From the NCBI GenBank assembly GCA_003611745.1, contig RAYF01000043.1:1-57671 (forward strand): a DNA stretch of 57,671 nucleotides, in the 5' to 3' direction. The stretch is from a bacterium D16-36 (lineage in GTDB: Bacteria; Bacillota; Clostridia; Lachnospirales; Lachnospiraceae). The notes under the pieces were generated by a model. It saw only the letters and a list, made by a program, of their open reading frames with translations. It was not told the DNA's origin and searched no databases. Positions within the stretch are counted from its first letter, which is position 1, and every line of letters begins with the position of its first letter. A program made the translations under genes and the position numbers. Shown one piece after another: positions 33,324 through 41,137 of the stretch.

Positions 33324-34757
33324 ATGAATTTTTTAAAACGGGCAATGTTATATGTTACTCGAAAAAAAGGGAAAAGCATAGTGCTTTTTTGTATATTGCT
33401 TATTATGGCAACCTTTGTCTTGTCGGGATTGTCTATCGGGAAAGCTACAAAACAAGCACAGCAAAATCTGCGTCAAAGCCTTGGCGGTTCTTTTCATGTC
33501 TGGACGGACTACACAGATAATAACCCCTATCTGCATAAAGAGTCGGACGAGGATGAAAGTGGAGGGACTGGATATATCATGTATTCCACAGAGCAGTTAT
33601 CCTCTGATATGGTGAAAAATATCCGTGATATAGCAGGAGTGAAATATTGCGATGCATTTGATGAAACATTATTGGATTTTGAACAGTTGTCTTTTTTCAA
33701 GGGGACAATTCCTTTGGAGGAAGAATTAGGGAATAGCACGACTACGGTAAGTCTATGGCGTTCCGAAGAACACAATTTGTTTACAAATGGCGTTGTCAAA
33801 CTAACGGAAGGCAGGCATATTACAGAAAAAGATACGGGGAAAGCAATTATTTGTAAAGATTTGGCTGATAAAAATGGCTTAGGGATAGGCGATATGCTGA
33901 AAACGAGGTCTATGGATGGGCGCAGCATGACGCTGGAAATCGTTGGATTGTTTACAGCAATGGAAACAGAAAAAATCGGCAAGAATATAGAGGGCTATAA
34001 TAAAATACAGAATCGGGTGTTTATAGATATAGCGTCGGCAATTCTTATCGAGAACACCCCTGCTGTCCAGGGATTTTCAGAAGTTTCAATTACCATAAAC
34101 GACCCAGAAGAAATGGATGAAATTATCGAAAAAGTGAAAAAGACGCCTGGATTTAAAGAGGATGGATTTACGATTGATACGGAAAATGAAACTTATGAAA
34201 ATACGGCTTCCTCTCTGGAAAGTATGGATAAACTGGTGATAGGTCTGCTGATTGCGGCTATCCTTGTCAGCGTTGTAATCTTATCGCTTATTCTTACTCT
34301 ATGGGGAAAATCACGTGTCCGTGAAACAGGTGTGTTCCTCTCGCTTGGCATAAAAAAGACAGACATTATAGGGCAATATCTGACAGAAGTATTGCTGATT
34401 GCAATCGTTGCTTTTGGGATTTCCTTCTTTACAAGTAATATGGTTTCAAACCGTATCGCCGATGTGCTTTTACAGCAGGATATACAGAATAAAATAGAAG
34501 AACCGAACGACGTGCAGCAAGATGACATTGTGATAGAATCGTTTGAAAGTACAGCATTAGGAGGTGTAGACAATATAGAATTGAGCGGTGCAGAAAATAC
34601 AGATTATTTGGAAACGGATATTGAAGTTTCTGTAAGCATAGAAAATTTATTACAGCTATATCTTGTTGGATTTGTAATTATCATTGTATCTGTTATGATA
34701 TCGTCTATTGCGGTCATGCGTTTGAAGCCGCGTGAAATTTTATCCCGCATGAGTTAG
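33324..34757 (+). CDS. FtsX/MacB-type ABC transporter permease (477 aa)
   Basis: One N-terminal span (about 14-38) leads to a large external domain of about 260 residues (MacB periplasmic-core pattern with VGLFTAMETEKIG). Three C-terminal spans follow at about 303-330, 355-382 and 438-465 (LLQLYLVGFVIIIVSVMISSIAVM), ending in RLKPREILSRM, the coupling end common to this family. It pairs with the ATPase encoded next and likely expels or displaces antimicrobial peptides, bacteriocins or lipid-targeting compounds at the membrane. The substrate is unknown. It is AT-rich, preceded by GGAGGT and a candidate regulator site. Confidence 0.85.
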   Translation: MNFLKRAMLYVTRKKGKSIVLFCILLIMATFVLSGLSIGKATKQAQQNLRQSLGGSFHVWTDYTDNNPYLHKESDEDESGGTGYIMYSTEQLSSDMVKNIRDIAGVKYCDAFDETLLDFEQLSFFKGTIPLEEELGNSTTTVSLWRSEEHNLFTNGVVKLTEGRHITEKDTGKAIICKDLADKNGLGIGDMLKTRSMDGRSMTLEIVGLFTAMETEKIGKNIEGYNKIQNRVFIDIASAILIENTPAVQGFSEVSITINDPEEMDEIIEKVKKTPGFKEDGFTIDTENETYENTASSLESMDKLVIGLLIAAILVSVVILSLILTLWGKSRVRETGVFLSLGIKKTDIIGQYLTEVLLIAIVAFGISFFTSNMVSNRIADVLLQQDIQNKIEEPNDVQQDDIVIESFESTALGGVDNIELSGAENTDYLETDIEVSVSIENLLQLYLVGFVIIIVSVMISSIAVMRLKPREILSRMS

Positions 34758-34769
34758 GAGGAGAAAAAG

Positions 34770-35399
34770 ATGACAACGCTAATATGTGAAAACGTAACAT
34801 ATCAATATGAAAAAGGCTCAAAGGTCTTAGAACATATCACAACTCAATTTGAAACAGGAAAAATGTATGCGATACTTGGTGCATCTGGTTCTGGGAAAAC
34901 GACCCTGTTATCATTGATAGGCGGTCTTGATATTCCACAGGAAGGAAAAATTATGTTTAATGGCAGGGATATATCGGAGATGGGACTTGAATACCATAGG
35001 CGCAATCATGTTTCTGTCATATTCCAGAATTACAATCTTATTGATTATATGACTCCGATTGAAAACGTAAAATTGACCGCAAAACAGGACGCCCTGCCAA
35101 TATTAAAGCAGCTTGGATTGACGGAGGATGAAGCAAAACGAAATGTAATGAAACTGTCGGGAGGACAGCAGCAGCGTGTGGCAATTGCCCGTACACTGGT
35201 ATCGAATGCCCCTGTTATTTTAGCGGATGAACCAACGGGAAATTTAGACAAAGATACTGCCGCAGAAATTACGGGGATTTTGAAAAATTGCGCCCATCAG
35301 ATGAATAAATGCGTAATTATTGTTACCCACTCCAACGACCTTGTAAAACAAGCAGATACCGTTTTTAAGTTAAAAAAAGGCAGGTTGCTTCAAATATGA
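34770..35399 (+). CDS. ABC transporter ATP-binding protein, LolD/MacB type (209 aa)
   Basis: All nucleotide-binding motifs are present: Walker A GASGSGKT (37-44), Q loop (FQNYNL), signature LSGGQ (129-133), Walker B VILADEP (D153, E154) and the TGNLD D-loop. The IDYMTPIENV insertion after the Q loop is typical of FtsX-partner ATPases. It starts 12 bases after the permease gene with AGGAGGAG as ribosome site. It drives the mechanotransmission-type exporter. The final bases overlap the start of the KTR gene, so it is the third or fourth unit of one cargo transcript. Confidence 0.9.
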   Translation: MTTLICENVTYQYEKGSKVLEHITTQFETGKMYAILGASGSGKTTLLSLIGGLDIPQEGKIMFNGRDISEMGLEYHRRNHVSVIFQNYNLIDYMTPIENVKLTAKQDALPILKQLGLTEDEAKRNVMKLSGGQQQRVAIARTLVSNAPVILADEPTGNLDKDTAAEITGILKNCAHQMNKCVIIVTHSNDLVKQADTVFKLKKGRLLQI

Positions 35400-35566
35400 A
35401 ATACGAGTGGATATATTGCCCGATTTGCAAAAAAAAGACGCATAACAAATTTAGGGAAGATACTGTTTTGAAAAACTATCCGCTTTATTGTCCAAAATGT
35501 AAACGGGAAACGATAATTAACGCAAAAAATATGCAAGTATTTATCATCACAGAGCCAGACACATAG
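35396..35566 (+). CDS. Cysteine-rich KTR family protein (56 aa)
   Basis: A 56-residue protein overlapping the ATPase stop by four bases. It has two CxxC pairs (YCPICKKKTH and YCPKCKRET) with a central NYPLYCPKC strand, fitting a zinc ribbon. Related KTR proteins lie directly after tet or other resistance genes on many Clostridia and enterococcal elements; the function is unknown. The gene ends earlier than relatives because a TAG replaces a CAG in the shared tail (see 35551-35578). A longer-tailed relative is at 50186 in IME-C. Confidence 0.75.
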   Translation: MKYEWIYCPICKKKTHNKFREDTVLKNYPLYCPKCKRETIINAKNMQVFIITEPDT

Positions 35567-36038
35567 ATGCAGAGCCGATGAATGTGTGGAATGAATGAAA
35601 CCACAGTTTATCGGCTCTGCATTTTACTTAATTAAATGCAGATACGTCCACCAAATAAAAAAAACGGCGATTTGGTGGGCGGTATTGCTATGCCCGAAAG
35701 ACTTAACAAGCACTCTCCAAACCTGTTTTAAGTTTGGAGGGATTTTTATTGCCTGCAAATAGCAATTTCCAGTTATATATATCATATCGGAGATGGGTGG
35801 ACAGCCTGTTAAAAAAATCCTTGTCAGTGCAAGGGGGCTTTTTATCCAAGAAGTAGAAGTCAAATCTCTACATATAAGAACTAATATATCTATAAACCGT
35901 AAAGGCACGACAGCCCTTACGGTTTTTCTTTTGTCGTTTTTTGTCGGAATACGCCGCAGGGCTGTTTCTGGCGTGGGATGCCGTTCTCCGCCTTTCAATC
36001 TGGATTTTCAAAAAAATTCAGATTGGAGGTAACGGATT
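35567..36038. other. Non-coding stretch with serial hairpins between cargo and sigma-like gene
   Basis: This 470-base stretch holds no convincing gene. It contains a KTR-tail terminator (35569-35620), an inverted repeat CCACCAAAT/ATTTGGTGG (35648-35678), a CTCCAAAC/GTTTGGAG hairpin followed by T residues (about 35713-35747), a CCGTAA/TTACGG hairpin with a T run (about 35898-35933) and an AATCTG/CAGATT repeat (36000-36025) just before the next ribosome site. Several terminators here would insulate the recombination module from the cargo transcript. Confidence 0.65.
35569..35620 (+). terminator. Terminator of the exporter/KTR transcript (KTR-tail module)
   Basis: GCAGAGCCGAT (35569-35579) pairs perfectly with ATCGGCTCTGC (35610-35620), and within it TGTGG pairs with CCACA. 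The following bases are ATTTTAC. The stem begins in the conserved KTR-tail sequence. Confidence 0.75.
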
Positions 36039-36467
36039 ATGGCGTACAACAAAGCCAGAGAAGAAAGAAAATGGCGAATATGGAAAGAAGCCGAGGAAAA
36101 GCAGCTTAGGAGCTTGGGTGTCAGCGAGGGCGATATTGAAAAGCTCCGTGTCCATGATTGGGCGATATTCAATTCCGACAGACGGTACTATGAGAAATTG
36201 CAGGATGCGGGTACATATCTTGAGGAAGTGGCAGAGGACACAGCACAGCCCGAAGTAAAAACGGTTGAGGAATTTTTGGACAGCATTGAAAATGCAGTGC
36301 TGTATCAAGAGCTGCATCAGTTGGACAAGCTCACTCTCCAAGCGTTGCTGATGAGGATGCAGGGCTTTTCAGTCACTGAAATTTCAGTGGAATTGAGTTT
36401 AAACAAGGAAGTCATTTACAAGCGTTTGAACAGGTTTAAGAAAAAAATTAAAAAACTTTTGGGATAG
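36039..36467 (+). CDS. Sigma-70 region 4-like regulator of the recombination module (142 aa)
   Basis: A charged helical N terminus (EERKWRIWKEAEEKQLRSLG) precedes a helix-turn-helix of sigma region 4 type (LTLQALLMRMQGFSVTEISVELSLNKEVIYKRLNRFKKKIKKL). The ATG at 36039 follows TTGGAGG (36023-36029). Small sigma-like proteins before the recombinase occur in many Tn916-, Tn1549- and TndX-type elements and are thought to control excision genes. It is followed at once by a terminator and a long structured non-coding region. It may act on promoters there. Confidence 0.8.
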   Translation: MAYNKAREERKWRIWKEAEEKQLRSLGVSEGDIEKLRVHDWAIFNSDRRYYEKLQDAGTYLEEVAEDTAQPEVKTVEEFLDSIENAVLYQELHQLDKLTLQALLMRMQGFSVTEISVELSLNKEVIYKRLNRFKKKIKKLLG

Positions 36468-37048
36468 TGTCCAAAATCGCACTCTCCCATCGGCTACTGG
36501 GTGAGAGGGCAAAATCTCTTGCCCAGTTTTCTTTTATATCGGAAACGGGATGGCTCTTTGACAACCGAATATCCATTCACCAAATACATTCTCTTTGTGG
36601 CTGTAATAAGCGTAAGCGTGTGCAGCGGTACGCCATGACCCGCCGAAAGACGGCAAGCGGAAAATATCGACTGAAAATATCGGGCAGCTCCCGATTTCGC
36701 CAAGACCCACAAAGAGGACAATGATACTCCCGTCCAGCCACAGTCCGAGCGGTAACCAATCCGCCGCAGGCAATGGGGGCGGCTCTGTCAGACCGACAGT
36801 TGGGGTGCAACTCCCGTGGCGTCAGTTCGCTGCTGACCGTTTGGTGATTTCCCTTGCGTAATCACGCATCAGCATTTTCGGGATGTCGGGGACAAATAGA
36901 AAATGCCTTTTATCATAAAGCCAGATGCAGGGCGGTCTATTGGAACAGGGCTTGTTTGATGCTCTCCCGACCTTAAATACTCCCTTGCATTTGGCTGTTA
37001 CATAGGTAGGGTATTCCTGCCTAAATCCAGATGGAGGTTATAAAAAAT
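36468..37048. other. Long structured non-coding tract between sigma-like and MazF genes
   Basis: No convincing frame fills these 580 bases. Hairpins seen are: GGGCAA/TTGCCC with a T-rich tail (36507-36535, a terminator), ATCGGG/CCCGAT (about 36677-36693), CTGTC/GACAG (about 36784-36799), GTCAG/CTGAC (about 36823-36838), GCGT/ACGC (about 36857-36868) and GCATTTTC/GAAAATGC (about 36873-36907). A long-range pair CTCTTTGTGG (36591-36600) with CCACAAAGAG (36709-36718) closes a region of over 100 bases. This looks like a folded RNA or a DNA site for the recombination machinery. Confidence 0.55.
36507..36535 (+). terminator. Terminator downstream of the sigma-like gene
   Basis: GGGCAA (36507-36512) and TTGCCC (36519-36524) form a short stem with AATCTC loop, followed by AGTTTTCTTTTAT. 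A CTC(T)CCCA/TGGG(T)GAG stem just upstream (36483-36506) could compete with it. Confidence 0.65.
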
Positions 37049-37417
37049 ATGGAAAGAACAATCAGGCGTGGCGACATCTACTACGCAGAGCTTAATCCCG
37101 TTGTCGGTTCGGAGCAGGGCGGCACACGACCCGTACTTATCATTTCCAATAATATAGGCAACAGGCACAGCCCGACAGTCATCATTGCCGCTATCACGGG
37201 CAGGACACAGACAAAGGCAAAATTGCCGACACACACCGAAGTAAAGAACTTTGAGGGACTTGACAGAGAATCTATTGTTTTGCTTGAACAAATTCGTACA
37301 ATAGATAAAAAAAGATTAAAACAGTATATGGGCATGATGCCCGCTGAAGCGATGGCAAGAGTTGACAAGGCTCTTGCCATCAGCGTTTCCATTAAAGGAG
37401 GACATCGGAATGGATAA
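37049..37417 (+). CDS. PemK/MazF-family endoribonuclease toxin (122 aa)
   Basis: The chosen ATG is at 37049; an earlier in-frame ATG at 37031 sits inside the ribosome site GGAGGTT. The MazF pattern is clear: [31 protein letters not shown], then [19 protein letters not shown] and [23 protein letters not shown]. These proteins cleave mRNA at short motifs. No MazE or PemI gene precedes it; a 45-residue frame overlaps its end. In this ICE context it may act as a stability or excision-linked factor. It lies between a structured tract and the recombinase. Confidence 0.85.
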   Translation: MERTIRRGDIYYAELNPVVGSEQGGTRPVLIISNNIGNRHSPTVIIAAITGRTQTKAKLPTHTEVKNFEGLDRESIVLLEQIRTIDKKRLKQYMGMMPAEAMARVDKALAISVSIKGGHRNG

Positions 37418-37547
37418 AATTGAGATTGATAAAGAGTATGTTGCTGCCATATTAATTGAGCTTCTCTTTGAAAAAGGGCTTGTAAACAAAGAAACATATA
37501 TGAATGTCTACAAGCACTACAATTTGCACATTTCACAAGCGGCTTGA
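37410..37547 (+). CDS. Small SHOCT-like protein overlapping the MazF gene (45 aa)
   Basis: An ATG at 37410 follows AAAGGAGGAC (37394-37403) and overlaps the MazF stop by eight bases. The product [37 protein letters not shown] has the LxxLFEKGLIxxxEY spacing of SHOCT-type oligomerisation helices. It ends 43 bases before the recombinase gene. It may be an antitoxin for the upstream toxin, a recombination directionality factor, or a small companion of the recombinase. None is proved. Confidence 0.6.
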   Translation: MDKIEIDKEYVAAILIELLFEKGLVNKETYMNVYKHYNLHISQAA

Positions 37548-37590
37548 TTTTTAGTACGATTATAAAAAACAAAGCAAGGAGGAATTCATT

Positions 37591-39396
37591 ATGCAAAATA
37601 TAGCAGCTAGGCATAATCCTTATATTTTTTTAGATAAGAACAGAGAGCGGACGGTTGTATATTATGGGCGAGTTTCAACAGAGCATGAAGCTCAACTTGC
37701 AGCTCTTGAAAATCAATTACAGTGGTACGATGACCAGACGGAACGGCACAGTAACTGGAATGTCCTTCAAAAATATATCGACGAGGGAATAACAGGGACA
37801 CAAGCGAAAAAACGTCCCGCATTTTTAAGGATGCTTGAAGATGCAAGGGCAGGAAAGTTTGACCTAATTGTAACTCGTGAAGTCTGCCGTTTTGCAAGAA
37901 ACACGGTTGATACTCTGGTAACAACAAGGGAGTTGAAAAATCTTGGAATTGAAGTCTATTTTGTGGAAGATAACATTTGGACAATGGATGGGGACGGAGA
38001 ACTTAGACTTACGATAATGGCAACATTAGCACAAGAGGAAAGCCGTAAAGTTTCTGAACGTGTTCGGGCGGGGCAGAAAATCAGCCGTGAAAATGGTGTT
38101 TTATATGGAAATGGAAATATCATTGGTTATGACCGTGTAGGAAGCACTTATGTAATAAATGAGGAACAGGCAGAAACAGTAAGAATGATTTTTGATTTGT
38201 ATTTACAAGGCGCTGGGCAGACCAAAATTGCAAAAGAACTCTGTCGTCTTGGGAGAAAGGATGGGCATGGGCAGGTGAGCTGGTCTGCATCAAAAATCGG
38301 ACGCATCCTGCATAACGCCACATATAAAGGATATAATTGTTATCTGAAATCGTTCAGCAATAATTATCTGGAACAGAAGCGGATAAAGAATCTTGATGAA
38401 GAAACATATATGTATGTCAAGGGGGATTTTGAGCCGATTGTTTCAGAGGAAGTTTGGAATAAGTGCAGCGAAATACGCAAGGCACGGACAACAAAAATGA
38501 TAGTAAACAAAGGTGAGAGAACATATGGAAAGAAATCTACACAAGATGTATGGCTTAGAAAGTTACGTTGCAGTTGTGGTTCAACATTCCGAAAAAACAA
38601 GTGGAGAACTAATAAGAGGGGAGATGAAGTTTTCGGGTATCAGTGCTATAATCAAGTCAATAATGGCAGCAAGGCTTTCCGAGAGAAGAATGGTCTTGAT
38701 ACAGAGGGCTATTGTGACATCCGTATGGTCGGTGATTGGAAATTGGAAATTATGGCTAAGAAGATTTTCGAGGGCATCTGGTCAGAGCAAGAACGTAAGA
38801 ATGCAATCTTAGAGGTTTATAGGCTCTTGAATGAACATTATCAATCAGATACCAAGAACAATCAAGCCGCAGCTTCGGCGTTAGAGGGAAAAATAGCAAG
38901 GCTAAAAAATAAGATTGATAATCTTATCAGCATGAGGGCTGATGGGGAAATTACAAAAGAAGAATTTAAGTCGCTGAAAGATACGACCGAAGCGGAGCTT
39001 AATAAATATATGGAAGAAAAGTCACGGCTGAGTGAGCTATCTGATAGTGAGAGTGGCATGGAATTTGATATTGAGAAAATAAGAGCCGTACTTGAAGAAG
39101 CGTTAGACTTTTCCAAACCCAAACTTGATGACAGTGTTATTGAAAAATTTGTTTCGCAAATTATTCCCGTAGATAATTGCAGGTATCGTTGGGATTTGAA
39201 TTTCCTGCCGAATGAAACGCAATCACTTGTTTGCAAAGTTGAGGGCAGAAAAAACCATGCCAATGCAACTATTGAGGAGGGGAACGAAGATGAGGACGAA
39301 AGTCCTCGTACATATGTCCTAAGCATGGATTACAGCAACATAAGTGTGACAGCAAAAAACGCCTATCAAAGTTACGTTCTGCACAGGCGGCGATAA
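37591..39396 (+). CDS. Large serine recombinase of ICE-A (601 aa)
   Basis: A resolvase-type N terminus (YYGRVSTEHEAQLAALENQ with catalytic S29; R-rich helix LIVTREVCRFARNTVDTL; LAQEESRKVSERV) is followed by the recombinase domain (GYDRVGSTYVINEEQAETVRMIFDLYLQG), a zinc ribbon (LRCSCGSTFRK, then YQC and GYCD) and a coiled coil (about 420-490). This is the TndX/Tn-type large serine integrase layout. It recombines attP with attB and, with a partner, reverses that. The start has GCAAGGAGGAA (37573-37583). Its stop is within about 25 bases of the element's right end. Confidence 0.95.
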   Translation: MQNIAARHNPYIFLDKNRERTVVYYGRVSTEHEAQLAALENQLQWYDDQTERHSNWNVLQKYIDEGITGTQAKKRPAFLRMLEDARAGKFDLIVTREVCRFARNTVDTLVTTRELKNLGIEVYFVEDNIWTMDGDGELRLTIMATLAQEESRKVSERVRAGQKISRENGVLYGNGNIIGYDRVGSTYVINEEQAETVRMIFDLYLQGAGQTKIAKELCRLGRKDGHGQVSWSASKIGRILHNATYKGYNCYLKSFSNNYLEQKRIKNLDEETYMYVKGDFEPIVSEEVWNKCSEIRKARTTKMIVNKGERTYGKKSTQDVWLRKLRCSCGSTFRKNKWRTNKRGDEVFGYQCYNQVNNGSKAFREKNGLDTEGYCDIRMVGDWKLEIMAKKIFEGIWSEQERKNAILEVYRLLNEHYQSDTKNNQAAASALEGKIARLKNKIDNLISMRADGEITKEEFKSLKDTTEAELNKYMEEKSRLSELSDSESGMEFDIEKIRAVLEEALDFSKPKLDDSVIEKFVSQIIPVDNCRYRWDLNFLPNETQSLVCKVEGRKNHANATIEEGNEDEDESPRTYVLSMDYSNISVTAKNAYQSYVLHRRR

Positions 39397-39541
39397 ACAA
39401 TGTAGGAAAGTAGATTACAAATATATGTACTTTACGGAGTATCTGATAACCAGAGCTGATGTGAATGATTTCATGGCACATCGTCCGGAGTACACAAAGG
39501 CGAACCGCTTTGAGGATTTCGTTTGTAAAATCTATCTTTAA
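39397..39541 (+). pseudogene. C-terminal fragment of a gene cut by the ICE-A insertion
   Basis: Directly after the recombinase stop, an open frame with no start runs to TAA at 39539-39541, with residues CRKVDYKYMYFTEYLITRADVNDF and an HRPEYTKANRFEDFVCKIYL end. Its first internal ATG is at 39425. It reads like the end of a real protein whose 5' part lies on the far side of ICE-A. A strong terminator (39548) follows. The interrupted gene is not identified. The precise boundary between recombinase gene and fragment is uncertain by about 25 bases. Confidence 0.55.
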
Positions 39542-39547
39542 CGATTA

Positions 39548-39580
39548 GGGGAAAATTCATTTGAGAGTTTTCCCCTTTTT
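39548..39580 (+). terminator. Strong rho-independent terminator after the cut gene
   Basis: GGGGAAAA (39548-39555) pairs with TTTTCCCC (39568-39575), followed by TTTTTT. It closes the transcript of the truncated gene fragment. Confidence 0.8.
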
Positions 39581-39593
39581 TCGTGGTTTTTTC

Positions 39594-39632
39594 AAAGGAT
39601 TCTATCCCAAACAAAGGATAGAGTCCTTTTTA
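39594..39632 (+). terminator. Second hairpin before DUF6075, terminator or attenuator
   Basis: AAAGGATTCTATCC (39594-39607) and GGATAGAGTCCTTT (39616-39629) form a 14-base stem with one G-U, then TTTTAT. It sits 36 bases before the DUF6075 start, so it may attenuate entry into ICE-B genes. Confidence 0.65.
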
Positions 39633-39667
39633 TATACACAAACAAAATAATCAAAGGAGGTTCACAC

Positions 39668-40186
39668 ATGAACAACACAGCGTTAAGAGCAGGGGCGCAG
39701 AGCGCCAACAACACACACATGGTTTTTGCAAACGAGGAACATGAGAAGTTTTATTATGAGAAACTGGAACAGGCGAGGTATCAGGACTGCTACCACAGGG
39801 CGTTGATTTACATTCTCGGCATATCTGAGGACACAAGGAATCATTTCAGCCAGATTTACGATATCAAGTCCGGGTACATCAAAACAGAGTGTCTGCATCA
39901 GGGCTGGCAGACAAGCGGCAGTGTCCGGGTGGTAAGGCTTGCCTTTAACCTTTACACGGACGGAACGCCAAGCATTGATGATTATAAGCGCAAGGACGAG
40001 CAGATAGGCGAGTGCAGGGGGTATTCCGTAAGCGATATTTTCTGCTGTGGCTACGCAATGTACTTCTGGCAGGGCATCAAGCTCCGTTACCCGGAATACT
40101 GCCAGAAACAGCGGTCTGTTGAGGAAATCCTTGCAGAAATGGAGAAGAAACGTGCTGAAAATTCGACTGATGGGAACGAAGAATGA
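39668..40186 (+). CDS. DUF6075-type protein of ICE-B (172 aa)
   Basis: The start follows AAAGGAGG (39653-39660). Residues about 25-150 repeat, with moderate divergence, the motifs of the 134-residue gene at 27683: CYHRALIYILGI, IKTECLHQGWQTSGSVRVVRLAFNLY and FCCGYAMYFWQGIKLRYPEYC. The ICE-A copy lacks the N-terminal 20 residues and has a shorter linker before FCC. It leads the replication and partition genes here, whereas the ICE-A copy lies after virB4. The function is unknown. It is a family marker for these ICEs rather than a recognised enzyme. Confidence 0.8.
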   Translation: MNNTALRAGAQSANNTHMVFANEEHEKFYYEKLEQARYQDCYHRALIYILGISEDTRNHFSQIYDIKSGYIKTECLHQGWQTSGSVRVVRLAFNLYTDGTPSIDDYKRKDEQIGECRGYSVSDIFCCGYAMYFWQGIKLRYPEYCQKQRSVEEILAEMEKKRAENSTDGNEE

Positions 40187-40334
40187 TATTAAGTGGTTCG
40201 AGAAGATTCTGAAAAGACAGCCCAAAGTGGCTGTGACGGAAGTTTCGGAGCTGTACCGGAACAAGGGTACAAACAGGTATTACCGGGCTTATGTGGAAGT
40301 GCAGAAAGCCAACATCAAAGAAAAATCTGACTAA
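40152..40334 (+). CDS. DUF3970-like small protein (60 aa)
   Basis: A GTG start at 40152 overlaps the end of the preceding gene by 35 bases and has GGAGAAG at 40141-40147. The product VLKIRLMGTKNDIKWFEKILKRQPKV, then SELYRNKGTNRYYRAYVEVQKA, alternates strand and helix as in DUF3970-type domains. It precedes parA by 17 bases. A function in the partition or replication region is possible, but not shown. Confidence 0.6.
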   Translation: MLKIRLMGTKNDIKWFEKILKRQPKVAVTEVSELYRNKGTNRYYRAYVEVQKANIKEKSD

Positions 40335-40351
40335 TACGGAGGAATAAAACC

Positions 40352-41137
40352 ATGTGTAAAGTTATAGCAATCGCAAACCAGAAAGGTGGAGTGGGCAAGA
40401 CCACCACAACGAGCAATTTAGGAATCGGGCTGGCAAAACAGGGAAAAAGAGTTTTACTTATTGATGCGGACGCACAGGGGAGCCTGACCGCAAGCCTTGG
40501 CTTTACGGAGCCTGACAAGCTGGAAGTCACCCTTGCAAGCGTAATGGAAAAGGTCATCAACGATGAAGAAATGGAACCGGGCTACGGTATCTTAAAGCAC
40601 GAAGAAGGGATTGACCTGATGCCGGGGAACATTGAGCTGTCCGGCCTGGAGGTTTCCCTTGTAAACGTGATGAGCAGGGAGATCATGATGCGCTCTTATA
40701 TGGATATGGTAAAGGAGCAATACGATTATATCCTGATTGATTGTATGCCCTCACTTGGCATGATCACCATAAATGCCTTTGCCTGTGCGGACAGCATACT
40801 GATACCCGTGCAGGCCGCATATCTGCCCGTGAAAGGTCTGGAACAGCTTATCAAGACCATAGGCAAGGTAAAGCGGCAGATCAATCCCAGGCTGGAGATT
40901 GAGGGCATCCTGCTGACAATGGTAGACAACCGTACCAATTATGCGAGGGATATTACAGCGCTGCTTATTGAAACGTATGGGAGCAGGGTACGGATATTTG
41001 AGAACAGCATACCGATGTCGGTAAGGGCGGCGGAAACTTCTGCGGAAGGCGTCAGCATCTACCAGCATGACCCGAAAGGCAGGGTTGCGGGTGCATACCA
41101 GTCTTTGACGGAGGAGGTGCTTGGCAGTGGGCAGTAA
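40352..41137 (+). CDS. parA: ParA-type partition ATPase (261 aa)
   Basis: The deviant Walker A box KGGVGKTT is at residues 11-18, with the A' strand LLIDADAQGS and the B strand YILIDCMPSLG. Length and motif order match the Soj/ParA family without an N-terminal helix-turn-helix. It works with the ParB encoded next, whose start lies inside this gene, to maintain the excised circular ICE during division. The ribosome site is ACGGAGGAA (40336-40344). ICE-type ParA genes are usually co-transcribed with the replication initiator, as here. Confidence 0.95.
   Translation: MCKVIAIANQKGGVGKTTTTSNLGIGLAKQGKRVLLIDADAQGSLTASLGFTEPDKLEVTLASVMEKVINDEEMEPGYGILKHEEGIDLMPGNIELSGLEVSLVNVMSREIMMRSYMDMVKEQYDYILIDCMPSLGMITINAFACADSILIPVQAAYLPVKGLEQLIKTIGKVKRQINPRLEIEGILLTMVDNRTNYARDITALLIETYGSRVRIFENSIPMSVRAAETSAEGVSIYQHDPKGRVAGAYQSLTEEVLGSGQ

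Larger units (their letters stand above)
1..39400. mobile_element. ICE-A: integrative conjugative element, left end outside window
   Basis: The interval holds a full set of Gram-positive transfer genes in one orientation (MobC, relaxase, PcfB, VirD4, pilin-like Maff2, VirB6-like, PrgI, VirB4, sortase, CHAP lysozyme). It ends with a large serine recombinase whose stop codon is at 39394-39396. Large serine recombinase genes often lie next to the end of their element, and a truncated foreign coding frame starts right after it. Two AT-rich cargo blocks (14.7-16.1 kb and 30.8-35.6 kb) interrupt the GC-richer backbone. The left end, and any partition or replication genes of this element, lie outside the window. 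The exact right end is inferred to within about 25 bases. Confidence 0.85.

Noticed and set aside
33104-33520. Plus-strand frame spanning the kinase end and permease start
   Set aside because: It crosses a terminator and overlaps two well-supported genes in other frames.
35793-36032. Frame of 79 codons in the hairpin-rich stretch before the sigma-like gene
   Set aside because: It reads through inverted repeats and a terminator, with no domain-like content and no ribosome site.
36558-36586. TTGACA considered as promoter in the structured tract
   Set aside because: No acceptable -10 box lies 16-18 bases downstream.
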